Assembly: GCA_900552425.1 (NCBI GenBank)
Contig: URZR01000019.1
Coordinates: 1 to 16,535 of the forward strand
Source: an uncultured Collinsella sp.
Lineage (GTDB): Bacteria > Actinomycetota > Coriobacteriia > Coriobacteriales > Coriobacteriaceae
Direction: 5' to 3'
Length of the DNA: 16,535 nucleotides
Shown: in pieces, positions 8,216-13,927 of the stretch
Layout: every line of letters begins with the position of its first letter
Position numbering within the stretch: position 1 is the stretch's first letter
Position numbers and translations under genes: made by a program
Notes under the pieces: model-generated
The model's input: only the letters and a program-made list of their open reading frames with translations
Told to the model about the DNA's origin: nothing
Database searches by the model: none

Positions 8216-8231
8216 GTTTCCGCAGGGTTAA
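8216..8231 (-). promoter_or_regulatory. GlnR-box-like site upstream of glnA
   Basis: On the minus strand the sequence is TTAAC-CCTGCG-GAAAC. This matches the actinobacterial GlnR consensus (GTnAC-n6-GAAAC) at all but the first, weakly conserved base. It lies 66 bases before the glnA ATG, and a GlnR-like gene is downstream in the same transcript. Inferred site; one such match in about 130 bp could be chance. Confidence 0.45.
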
Positions 8232-8284
8232 AGCGTATCAAGCGCTCAAAAAACGTGTGCGAACAGGCAGTTGCGAACGAGTAG

Positions 8285-9307
8285 TTAGCGCGAGGTCGAA
8301 GCGCGGTGTTCGATGTGGCCGGGGACCTCGATGCGCTTGGGGGCGAGCTTTGCGGCGTCGCCCACCGTAGTGGTAACGACGTCGATGCGCTCGGACAGGC
8401 GCTCGACCACGCGCTCGGCAATGGTGAGGGTGTCCTGCGCGGCCGTGGTCACACCGCCAAAGAGCACGTGGTTCCAGGGGTAATCGTCAAACGTCGCAAT
8501 CTTGAGGCCAGCCGGCAACGAGGGTCCCAACTGCGCCAGTGCCTCGGTCAGACGCAGGAAAACCAGGCCGTTGACGGCGATAAGGCCGAGCTTTTTCCCC
8601 GCATAGTCACGGATGGTCTCGTCTAGGCGACTGACACCCTCGACGCCACCATCGGCCAGGGTGACGACCTCACCCGCAAGGCCGCGGCGCGAAAGCTCGT
8701 CGACAAAGGCCTCGGCACGCTCGCGACGCACAGGGCTGTCGTCGCTTGCCTCGGTGAGCAGGCACAGGCGCTCGCTGCCCGCGACAGCCAAGGCATCTAC
8801 CAGGCCGGCGACCAGCTCACGGTTGTTGGAGGTCACCAGATCGACACCGCCGGCGGCAATATCGCGGTCGAGCAGCACGACGGGCAAGCGTCCCGCTGCC
8901 GCGGCGATTGCCTCGTCATTGCCGCCACAGGTGTTGACGACCAGGCCGTCCACGCCGGCATCGATAAGTCTGGTGAGCGACTCTGCCTCCTTGGCGGGGT
9001 CGTTGCCACTAATGGCCGTCATGAGCGAGCAGCCGCGCGCGGCGGCACTGGCGGAAAGCCCTTCGAGCATGGCGCTCGAGAACGGGTTGGCGATGTCGGC
9101 CAAAATCACGCCGATGAGGTTGGTACGCGAGCTGCGCAGATTGCGCGCGGCGGCACGTGGACGATAGCCGGTGCGCTCGATAACTGCCGCGATGCGAGCG
9201 CGGGTTTCCTCGGTCATCTGCCCGGGGCGGTTGTTGAGATAGCGCGAGACCGTGGCCGGGCTCACGCCCGCCTCGGCAGCAATGTCCTTAATCCTCATCT
9301 GCGCCAT
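8285..9307 (-). CDS. LacI-family transcriptional regulator
   Basis: 340 residues, the usual LacI length. An N-terminal helix-turn-helix (MRIKDIAAEAGVSPATVSRYLNN, in part, residues 4-26) is followed by the hinge helix with its minor-groove Leu57 (RAAARNLRSSRTN). A periplasmic-binding-protein-like sensor domain follows, with LIGVILADIANPFSS and DGLVVN. It is transcribed away from kdgK, and between the two genes are CG-centred palindromes of the LacI type (9411-9437). It is therefore the likely repressor of kdgK-eda, of the YczE gene (same operator at 12755) and perhaps of itself. The effector is unknown; KDG or KDPG would be logical. The start at 9307 is chosen for GGGG six bases upstream and the fit to the family N-terminus. 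Confidence 0.93.
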   Translation of the reverse strand: MAQMRIKDIAAEAGVSPATVSRYLNNRPGQMTEETRARIAAVIERTGYRPRAAARNLRSSRTNLIGVILADIANPFSSAMLEGLSASAAARGCSLMTAISGNDPAKEAESLTRLIDAGVDGLVVNTCGGNDEAIAAAAGRLPVVLLDRDIAAGGVDLVTSNNRELVAGLVDALAVAGSERLCLLTEASDDSPVRRERAEAFVDELSRRGLAGEVVTLADGGVEGVSRLDETIRDYAGKKLGLIAVNGLVFLRLTEALAQLGPSLPAGLKIATFDDYPWNHVLFGGVTTAAQDTLTIAERVVERLSERIDVVTTTVGDAAKLAPKRIEVPGHIEHRASTSR

Positions 9308-9372
9308 AGCGCACCCCGTTTCCCAATTGTCGGCAGTCTGAGCCATTTTAGGCATTTTTTTAAAAATCTCGC

Positions 9373-9399
9373 TTGCAAAACGTTGTAGATGAGTATACT
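9373..9399 (+). promoter_or_regulatory. Promoter of kdgK-eda
   Basis: TTGCAA (9373-9378), a 15-base spacer and TATACT (9394-9399). The same two boxes with the same spacing precede the YczE gene at 12719-12745, which raises confidence. The expected start of transcription is near 9406. Confidence 0.7.
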
Positions 9400-9410
9400 A
9401 CAACTCGAAA

Positions 9411-9437
9411 CGAAACCGATTTCGTAAACCGATTTCG
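9411..9437. promoter_or_regulatory. Double LacI-type operator at the kdgK start of transcription
   Basis: CGAAACCGATTTCG (9411-9424) is a CG-centred near-palindrome of LacI type. It is followed at once by a second, GTAAACCGATTTCG (9424-9437), differing only in its first two bases. Both lie just after the -10 box, a position where bound protein would block transcription. The regulator is probably the divergent LacI gene ending at 8285. Confidence 0.75.
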
Positions 9438-9441
9438 GCAA

Positions 9442-9499
9442 GCGTTGGCACGGAGGTGCAAAGATGTACCCTACCGTCTTGGCACCTCCGTGCCAACGC
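9442..9499 (+). ncRNA. Leader element A, copy 1 (structured 5' UTR of kdgK)
   Basis: An 18-bp perfect stem (9442-9459 with 9482-9499) closes a 22-base loop (9460-9481). In the loop AAGATG can pair with CGTCTT, leaving TACCCTAC at the tip. Copy 2 at 12776-12827 has a loop of the same length with 18 of 22 bases identical, but a different stem sequence that still pairs perfectly. Both copies follow a shared promoter and operator. It ends 43 bases before the kdgK ATG. Not a family I recognise; it has no U-run, so a simple terminator is unlikely. Confidence 0.65.
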
Positions 9500-9542
9500 C
9501 ATATCAAAGGTGTACGCACGAGCAAGAAGGAGCTGCGCGACC

Positions 9543-10577
9543 ATGGGTAAAACGGTTCTTACCTTCGGCGAGATCATGATGAGGCTCTCGCCCAAAGACC
9601 ATCTGCGCATTGAGCAGGCGACCGAGTTTGATGTCCGCTACGGCGGCGCCGAAGCCAACACCGCGCTTTCCCTGGCCTACCAGGGTGACAAGGCCGCTTA
9701 CGTCTCCGTTGTCCCGGCCAACCGTCTGGGCGAGTGCGCCCTGCGTTCGCTGAAGGTCTACGACGTCGATACCTCGCGCGTCGTGCGCCAGGGCGACCGT
9801 CTTGGCTCCTATGTGTTTGAGGTCGGCGCCTCGCAGCGCGGCAACGGCTGCGTCTACGACCGCAAGTACTCTGCCATCAACATGGCCAAGCGCGACGTCT
9901 TTGACTGGGACGAGATCCTCAAGGGCATCGACGTCTTCTACTTCTCCGGCGTGACGCCCGCCGTCTCCGACGAGATGGCCGCCGCCTGCAAGGATGCCCT
10001 CACCGCCTGCCGCGCCAAAGGCATCACCACCGTGTGCGACGTGAACTATCGCGGCAAGATGTGGTCGCCCGAGAAGTCGCAGGCCACCATGAAGGAACTC
10101 CTGCCGCTCGTTGACATCTGCATTGCCAACGACGAGGACGCTCCTGCCGGTCTCGGTATGACCTGCGTCTCCGGCTCCCTTGCCCACGGCATCGAGGAGC
10201 GCGACACCTACGTCGAGATGGCCCGTCAGATCTGCGCCGAGTACGGTTGCAAGAAGGTTGCCTCGGTCGTCCGCAACATCTCCTGCGTCGAGCGCTCCAT
10301 CTGGATGGGCATGCTCTTTGACGCCGAGAGCGGCGAGCACTGGTTCTCCCCTGCTCACGATGTGCACGTGCTCGAGGGCGTTGCCGCCGGCGACGCTTTT
10401 AACGCCGGCCTCGTCCATGCCCTCATCAACGACTTCGACCCGCAGGACGCCGTCAACTACGCGATTGCGGCCTCGATCCTCAAGCTCACCATCAAGGGCG
10501 ATTCCAACCTGGTGACCGCAGACGAGATCGCAGCCGTGGCATCCGCCGCCGACGGTGGCACTCGCGTCGCGCGCTAA
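9543..10577 (+). CDS. kdgK: PfkB-family sugar kinase, probable 2-keto-3-deoxygluconate kinase
   Basis: Phosphorylates 2-keto-3-deoxygluconate (KDG) at O6 with ATP, feeding the next gene, the KDPG aldolase. 344 residues. Seen: the N-terminal strand VLTFGEIMMRLSP, the substrate-side GGAEANTALSLA (34-45), CDVNYRGKMW (165-174), and the PfkB signature GVAAGDAFNAGL with catalytic-base Asp284. The signature has GVAAGD where DTTGAGD is commoner. Pairing with eda in one operon argues strongly for KDG rather than fructose or ribose as substrate. The start at 9543 is set by AAGGAG ten bases upstream and by the family N-terminus; the frame stays open upstream through the leader hairpin. Likely repressed by the divergent LacI protein. 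Confidence 0.9.
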   Translation: MGKTVLTFGEIMMRLSPKDHLRIEQATEFDVRYGGAEANTALSLAYQGDKAAYVSVVPANRLGECALRSLKVYDVDTSRVVRQGDRLGSYVFEVGASQRGNGCVYDRKYSAINMAKRDVFDWDEILKGIDVFYFSGVTPAVSDEMAAACKDALTACRAKGITTVCDVNYRGKMWSPEKSQATMKELLPLVDICIANDEDAPAGLGMTCVSGSLAHGIEERDTYVEMARQICAEYGCKKVASVVRNISCVERSIWMGMLFDAESGEHWFSPAHDVHVLEGVAAGDAFNAGLVHALINDFDPQDAVNYAIAASILKLTIKGDSNLVTADEIAAVASAADGGTRVAR

Positions 10578-10591
10578 GCCGTCCCCATTCC

Positions 10592-10631
10592 GCGGGCCGC
10601 AGCTTTCCATACCCATACCTCTGCGGCCCGC
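10592..10631 (+). other. GC-rich hairpin after kdgK
   Basis: An 11-bp perfect stem (GCGGGCCGCAG with CTGCGGCCCGC) and an 18-base loop containing ATACCCATACC. No U-run follows, so it is not a classical terminator. It precedes element B by about 20 bases, much as element A precedes element B in the second copy (25 bases). Its loop faintly recalls the ACCCTACC of element A. It may be a third, weaker relative or an mRNA-stabilising hairpin. Confidence 0.5.
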
Positions 10632-10650
10632 TCCCCGATTCCTCCGGTCG

Positions 10651-10781
10651 GGCAAAACCACCAGTCCCATTCCGGTTTTGCCTGGCATTTCCTACACGAC
10701 TGGTCGCGCAGCCGGTTTTGGAATTGCTTGTGACCCCAAGCAGTGCCTCCGATAACCAATCAAAAACCGGCTCATGACCAG
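10651..10781 (+). ncRNA. Structured element B, copy 1 (between kdgK and eda)
   Basis: P1 pairs 10651-10659 with 10674-10682 around a loop containing CAGTCCCATTC. The linker CATTTCCTACACGACTG follows. P2 pairs CTGGTC (10700-10705) with GACCAG (10776-10781). P3 pairs 10710-10719 with 10763-10772, and P4 pairs 10725-10730 with 10737-10742. The single-stranded CAGTGCCTCCGATAACC (10741-10757) follows. The P1 loop CCAGTC (10661-10666) can also pair with GACTGG (10698-10703), which competes with P2. Copy 2 at 12852-12977 keeps all helices with different stem sequences. It ends 50 bases before the eda ATG, so a switch controlling eda is plausible. Confidence 0.7.
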
Positions 10782-10831
10782 CATATTTGGCAATCACGCG
10801 CCCGCGCGCGCCGTACATCGAAAGGAACATC

Positions 10832-11473
10832 ATGTTCGATCAGTTCTACACCACGCTTGAGTCCCTGGGCATCGTGCCGGTCGTCGTGCTCGACAAGGTC
10901 GAGGACGCCGCTCCGCTCGCCCACGCCCTTATGGCAGCAGGCATGAAGTCCGCCGAGGTCACCTTCCGCACCGCCTGCGCCGCCGAGTGCATCGCCGCCA
11001 TGGCCGAGGCCGAGCCTGAGATGTGCGTTGGCGCCGGCACCGTCCTGACTGTCGAGCAGGTTGAGCAGGCCCGCGCCGCCGGTGCCAAGTTCATCGTCTC
11101 CCCGGGCTACAACGAGGACGTCGTGAAGCACTGCATCGACATCGACCTGCCCGTCCTTCCCGGTACCGTGACCCCCTCCGAGGTCACCGCGGCCGAGAAC
11201 CTGGGCCTCAAGATCACCAAGTTCTTCCCCGCGGCTCAGTATGGTGGCCTGAACACCATCAAGGCCCTCGCCGCTCCGTTTGTCGGTCATCGCTTTATGC
11301 CCACCGGCGGCGTGAGCACCGCCAACGTCGAGGAGTACCTGAGCTCCAGCGCCATCATCGCCTGTGGTGGCACCTGGATGGTCAAGCCGGCTCTGTTCGC
11401 CGACGGCGACTTCTCCAAGGTCGAGCAGATCGCCCGCGAGGCCATGGACGTCGTCAAGAAGGTCCGCGGCTAG
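10832..11473 (+). CDS. eda: KDPG/KHG aldolase
   Basis: Cleaves 2-keto-3-deoxy-6-phosphogluconate to pyruvate and glyceraldehyde-3-phosphate, the last step of the Entner-Doudoroff and uronate routes. 213 residues, normal length for this class I aldolase. Seen: the catalytic glutamate in AEVTFRT (Glu42), VGAGTVLT (66-73), IVSPGYN (88-94), the Schiff-base lysine Lys130 in ITKFFPAA, and the phosphate-binding PTGGVS (157-162). GAAAGGA precedes the ATG at good spacing. Second gene of the operon started by kdgK, 254 bases downstream; the intergenic stretch is filled by a hairpin and element B. A strong terminator follows 17 bases after the stop. Confidence 0.96.
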   Translation: MFDQFYTTLESLGIVPVVVLDKVEDAAPLAHALMAAGMKSAEVTFRTACAAECIAAMAEAEPEMCVGAGTVLTVEQVEQARAAGAKFIVSPGYNEDVVKHCIDIDLPVLPGTVTPSEVTAAENLGLKITKFFPAAQYGGLNTIKALAAPFVGHRFMPTGGVSTANVEEYLSSSAIIACGGTWMVKPALFADGDFSKVEQIAREAMDVVKKVRG

Positions 11474-11490
11474 GTTTAGCTCTCTATCGT

Positions 11491-11528
11491 GAAAGGGGGC
11501 GTGTCCTAGACCTCGCCCCCTTTCTTTT
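11491..11528 (+). terminator. Rho-independent terminator of kdgK-eda
   Basis: GAAAGGGGGCG (11491-11501) pairs with CGCCCCCTTTC (11514-11524), 11 bp, followed by TTTT. It closes the operon. Confidence 0.9.
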
Positions 11529-11681
11529 AAAGCGGCTCGGAAGCGCGCCGTTTCCGTCACGAACAAGAACCAAAACCGTCTTGTATGCTGATAGAACGTG
11601 ACGGAAGCGACACGCCCCCGAGCCGCTTTTCCTACTCGGCTGGTAGTCGCGCCCAGCTGAGCCACTTCGACAAAAGCCGAG
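11529..11681. other. Gene-free stretch of nested inverted repeats
   Basis: Immediately after the operon terminator come three nested helices: 12 bp (11529-11540 with 11618-11629), 10 bp (11552-11561 with 11597-11606) and 6 bp (11563-11568 with 11579-11584). A separate seven-base stem follows (CTCGGCT at 11635, AGCCGAG at 11675). I see no credible ORF and no tRNA pattern. With the hairpin at 11692-11762 this makes about 230 bases of highly structured sequence between two terminator-like hairpins. It may be an independent RNA, but no promoter is obvious. Confidence 0.55.
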
Positions 11682-11691
11682 CCACCAAAAC

Positions 11692-11762
11692 AGCTGCGGC
11701 GCCGCCTGAAGGAATGGACCCTTGCTTCCGGTCTTTTCCTCCAAGCGGCGCCGCAGCTTTTT
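11692..11762 (+). terminator. Long terminator-like hairpin
   Basis: A 14-bp perfect stem (AGCTGCGGCGCCGC at 11692-11705 with its complement at 11745-11758) runs into TTTTT. The 39-base loop has a small inner GGAA/TTCC pairing. It would terminate plus-strand transcription that passes or starts after 11528; no plus-strand gene ends nearby. Confidence 0.6.
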
Positions 11763-11785
11763 CATGCCCCGATGTGTCCCAGCAC

Positions 11786-11848
11786 TTGCGGTGAAATAGG
11801 GACTGTTTACGCCGTCAGAGCCGCAAAACAATCCTTATTTCACCGCAA
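11786..11848. repeat. Near-perfect 20-bp inverted repeat (palindromic unit)
   Basis: TTGCGGTGAAATAGGGACTG at 11786-11805 faces its inverted copy at 11829-11848 (18 of 20 bases match), with a 23-base middle. It lies 16 bases past the GntR stop. It has no U-run. It could be a dispersed palindromic repeat or a small MITE remnant; copy number cannot be judged from one window. Confidence 0.6.
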
Positions 11849-11864
11849 CTAATGTAGGGGCGAG

Positions 11865-12557
11865 TTAGATGGCCGAGTCTTTGGACAGCTCAAAGTAGTC
11901 GGGATGCAAGGCGATAACCGGACCCTGCTCCTCGGGCATCAGGTGCAAGTGCGTCTCTGCCAGGTAGCTCGCCGTGTCGGTATCGCCCCTCTTAATGGCC
12001 TCGAGAATCCGACGATGTTGTCGACGAATCGGCTCCCAATCCAGATCCTGCGACACCATACGCAACCAGTTGTATCGCTCAAAATGCGTGTTGACGCTCT
12101 TCATCCAATCCCACAGCATGTGACGACCGGCAATCTCAAAACACGTCTCATGAAACAGGTTATCCAAGTCGAAAAAGCGACGCGTCTCGCTATGGTCGAG
12201 CGACTCGGACTCGGCAAGAATCTGCTCGAGCCGATGCTTTTGCTCGGACGTGGCAGCCGAACAACATTTAATGAGTACGCTTCTTTCGAGTTTCTCGCGC
12301 AAGAAACAGGCATTCTCGGCGTGTTCCATGCTGATCTTAGAGACGTAGGTGCCGCTCTTGGGACGCGTTTCCACCAGCTCTTGCTCGCGCAGGCGCACAA
12401 AGGACTCGCGAATTGGCGTGCGCCCGATCCCCGTCTCCTTTTCCAGACCAATCGCCGAAAGGCGCGTGCCGGGCTTGAGCTCGGCATAGATGATCTTGGA
12501 GCGTAATGCGTTGTATGCCTGATCTTGCAGGCTCTGATAATGCTGGTGCTGTTCCAT
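11865..12557 (-). CDS. GntR-family regulator with FCD sensor domain
   Basis: 230 residues. The N-terminal winged helix is visible in QAYNALRSKIIYAELKPGTRLS and ETGIGRTPIRESFVRLREQELVETRPKSGTYV (in part, 13-72). The all-helical FCD domain follows with its metal-site pattern: Asp132, His136, His181 and His203. FCD-type GntR proteins often control uronate and sugar-acid genes (UxuR, ExuR and others), which matches the surrounding KDG genes. The start at 12557 is preferred because GAGG lies five bases upstream; a GTG at 12599 extends the frame but lacks a ribosome site. It is divergent from the YczE-like gene, and the shared 463-base region holds the palindrome at 12681. Whether this protein or another binds that palindrome is open. 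Confidence 0.92.
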   Translation of the reverse strand: MEQHQHYQSLQDQAYNALRSKIIYAELKPGTRLSAIGLEKETGIGRTPIRESFVRLREQELVETRPKSGTYVSKISMEHAENACFLREKLERSVLIKCCSAATSEQKHRLEQILAESESLDHSETRRFFDLDNLFHETCFEIAGRHMLWDWMKSVNTHFERYNWLRMVSQDLDWEPIRRQHRRILEAIKRGDTDTASYLAETHLHLMPEEQGPVIALHPDYFELSKDSAI

Positions 12558-12680
12558 AAAGCCCTCGGATGAAGCCCACGGTTTGTCGAATAACTCCACG
12601 TAATACTATCGCATCCCCCATCCCACGGCGATGTTTGAGGGGTAGGGCCGGGATTCGGCTTTTGACCGATAAGTTGTTGC

Positions 12681-12704
12681 AATTAGGTGAACGTTCACCT
12701 AATT
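12681..12704. promoter_or_regulatory. 24-bp perfect palindrome centred on GTGAACGTTCAC
   Basis: A perfect dyad whose core GTGAACGTTCAC (12687-12698) is flanked by AATTAG and CTAATT. The core recurs at 15512-15523 before kduD. In both places it begins 53-54 bp upstream of a TATACT -10 box, so its centre is near -60, a typical activator position. It may also regulate the divergent GntR gene. Confidence 0.7.
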
Positions 12705-12718
12705 TCTTCTATTTCGCT

Positions 12719-12745
12719 TTGCAAATGGATTCCCATGCGTATACT
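12719..12745 (+). promoter_or_regulatory. Promoter of the YczE-like gene
   Basis: TTGCAA (12719-12724), a 15-base spacer and TATACT (12740-12745), identical in layout to the kdgK promoter. Transcription should start near 12752, giving a leader of about 270 bases before the gene. Confidence 0.7.
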
Positions 12746-12754
12746 AAATCTCAA

Positions 12755-12768
12755 CGAAACCGATTTCG
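12755..12768. promoter_or_regulatory. LacI-type operator before the YczE-like gene
   Basis: CGAAACCGATTTCG, identical over all 14 bases to the first kdgK operator (9411-9424) and at almost the same place relative to its -10 box. It ties this gene to the KDG regulon. Confidence 0.75.
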
Positions 12769-12775
12769 TCAAGCC

Positions 12776-12827
12776 TGGGCAATAGGATGCTAAGACGCAC
12801 CCTACCATCTTGGCATCCTATTGCCCA
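12776..12827 (+). ncRNA. Leader element A, copy 2
   Basis: A 15-bp perfect stem (12776-12790 with 12813-12827) closes a 22-base loop (12791-12812) that contains AAGACG, CACCCTAC and CATCTT. Loop length and 18 of 22 bases match copy 1, while the stem sequence is different. It lies eight bases after the operator. Confidence 0.65.
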
Positions 12828-12851
12828 TGCCATGCCATTTGCTTTCTTCCC

Positions 12852-12977
12852 GTCTCGTTGAGCCCTTCAGTCCCATTCTGGCACAACGAGACATTCCTAG
12901 ACGACTGACCATGGGGCCGGCTTTTCTGCCGTTGAGGCAGTGCCTCCGATAACCCTCTTTTTGCCGGCCCAGGTCAG
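12852..12977 (+). ncRNA. Structured element B, copy 2 (leader of the YczE-like gene)
   Basis: P1 pairs GTCTCGTTG (12852-12860) with CAACGAGAC (12884-12892) and carries an inner GCC/GGC. The loop again holds CAGTCCCATTC (12868-12878). The linker CATTCCTAGACGACTG follows. P2 pairs CTGACC (12905-12910) with GGTCAG (12972-12977), P3 pairs 12914-12921 with 12963-12970, and P4 pairs CTGCC (12926) with GGCAG (12936). CAGTGCCTCCGATAACC recurs unchanged (12938-12954). The pseudoknot TCAGTC (12867-12872) with GACTGA (12903-12908) competes with P2, as in copy 1. It ends 43 bases before the ATG at 13021. Confidence 0.7.
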
Positions 12978-13020
12978 ACATTTCTCTTTAAATATCCTTC
13001 AATCGAAAGGATGCAGCAGC

Positions 13021-13704
13021 ATGCGACCGCTCATCATCATGCATGGCGAGAAGATCGACTGGCGTCATACCGTCATAAGAATGCTGATGTATCTGGCGGG
13101 CGTTGCCGTGCTGGCACTCGGTATGAGCCTCCAGACGGCATCTGGCCTGGGCGTCGCCGCGCTCACGTGCTTTGCCACGACCCTATCCATGCTCACGGGC
13201 AAGACGCTCGGCTTTTGGATTACAACTACCTATGTCGCTTACATCGCGGCGCAGCTCGCCATCTTGCGACGCGAATTTCAACCGCGCATTTTGCTCGAGC
13301 TTTGCTTTTCAACGCTAATGGGCGGCTTCACCGATCTGTTCATGGCGTTCAACCCGCTGCATCCCACGGCGCTCCCCGCGCAGGTTGCGACCATGCTGCT
13401 CTCCCTCGCTATCACCGCATTTGGCGTCAGTCTCGTCGTCAACATGGGCGTTGTCCCCAACGCACCCGACGGCTTGGTGCAGGTCATTGCGGAAAAGCTC
13501 AAGCGCCGTTTTGGAGACGTAAAGGTCATGTTCGATTGCTCGCATGTCGCCGCCTCGCTCACGCTGTCGCTGGTATGCATGCACAACTTAGGCGGCTTTG
13601 GCGTAACCACCGCCATCTCGGCACTGTTCTTGGGCCACATCATCAACTTCGCCAACAAGCTGTTTGCCCAGCGATTCGTCCGCATGGCGTTTGGCGCCAA
13701 ATAG
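13021..13704 (+). CDS. YczE/YitT-like integral membrane protein
   Basis: 227 residues with about five membrane segments, starting with VIRMLMYLAGVAVLALGMSL. Glycine-rich motifs typical of YczE-like proteins are present: SGLGVAALTCFA (near the first helix end), VVNMGVVPNAPDGLVQ before a basic loop (EKLKRRFGD), and GFGVTTAISALFLGHIINF at the last helix. Family members are poorly characterised and I assign no substrate. Its promoter, LacI operator and leader elements are shared with kdgK-eda, so it is probably made when KDG is used; uptake of a uronate or KDG-like acid is possible but unproven. The start at 13021 is set by AAGGA nine bases upstream; an overlapping ATG at 13011 is in a different frame. 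13705-13869 holds no gene or strong signal that I can see. Confidence 0.82.
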   Translation: MRPLIIMHGEKIDWRHTVIRMLMYLAGVAVLALGMSLQTASGLGVAALTCFATTLSMLTGKTLGFWITTTYVAYIAAQLAILRREFQPRILLELCFSTLMGGFTDLFMAFNPLHPTALPAQVATMLLSLAITAFGVSLVVNMGVVPNAPDGLVQVIAEKLKRRFGDVKVMFDCSHVAASLTLSLVCMHNLGGFGVTTAISALFLGHIINFANKLFAQRFVRMAFGAK

Positions 13705-13870
13705 CGAACAGCCGCGGAGCAAACGAGGCTCGAGTGCCCGGCATATCGATGTCGCAAATAACGACGCACGCGCTATACGGACGATGAGGAATAGCCCGTC
13801 GCAAACCCCGCAAGCGGAGCTATATGTTGCTATAACTTGACATAAATTGGTCCATTGCCAACCGGCATGC

Positions 13871-13903
13871 AAAAGGCCCCAAGCCATTCGCGGCTTGGGG
13901 CCT
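13871..13903 (-). terminator. Rho-independent terminator of the AlbA/ATPase gene
   Basis: A 12-bp stem (AGGCCCCAAGCC with GGCTTGGGGCCT) and a six-base loop, followed on the minus strand by TTTTGC. It lies 25 bases past the stop at 13928. It could also stop plus-strand read-through from the YczE-like gene, though it lacks a U-run on that side. Confidence 0.85.
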
Positions 13904-13927
13904 GCCTGGTAACACAGGTCTTTCGGA

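Noticed and set aside
9442..9499. Element A as a simple transcription terminator
   Set aside because: No U-run follows either copy, and the conserved loop would not be needed for termination.
9504..10688. 394-codon open frame on the minus strand across kdgK
   Set aside because: Antisense to kdgK with its PfkB motifs; low complexity and no domain.
10772..11665. 297-codon open frame on the minus strand across eda
   Set aside because: Antisense to eda, which has its catalytic residues; it also runs through the operon terminator.
12687..12698. CRP-type site at GTGAACGTTCAC
   Set aside because: CRP sites have TGTGA-N6-TCACA; here the half-sites are only four bases apart.
13011..13787. Alternative plus-strand frame overlapping the YczE-like gene
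   Set aside because: Its translation is His/Arg-rich without membrane segments; the overlapping frame from 13021 gives a coherent membrane protein.
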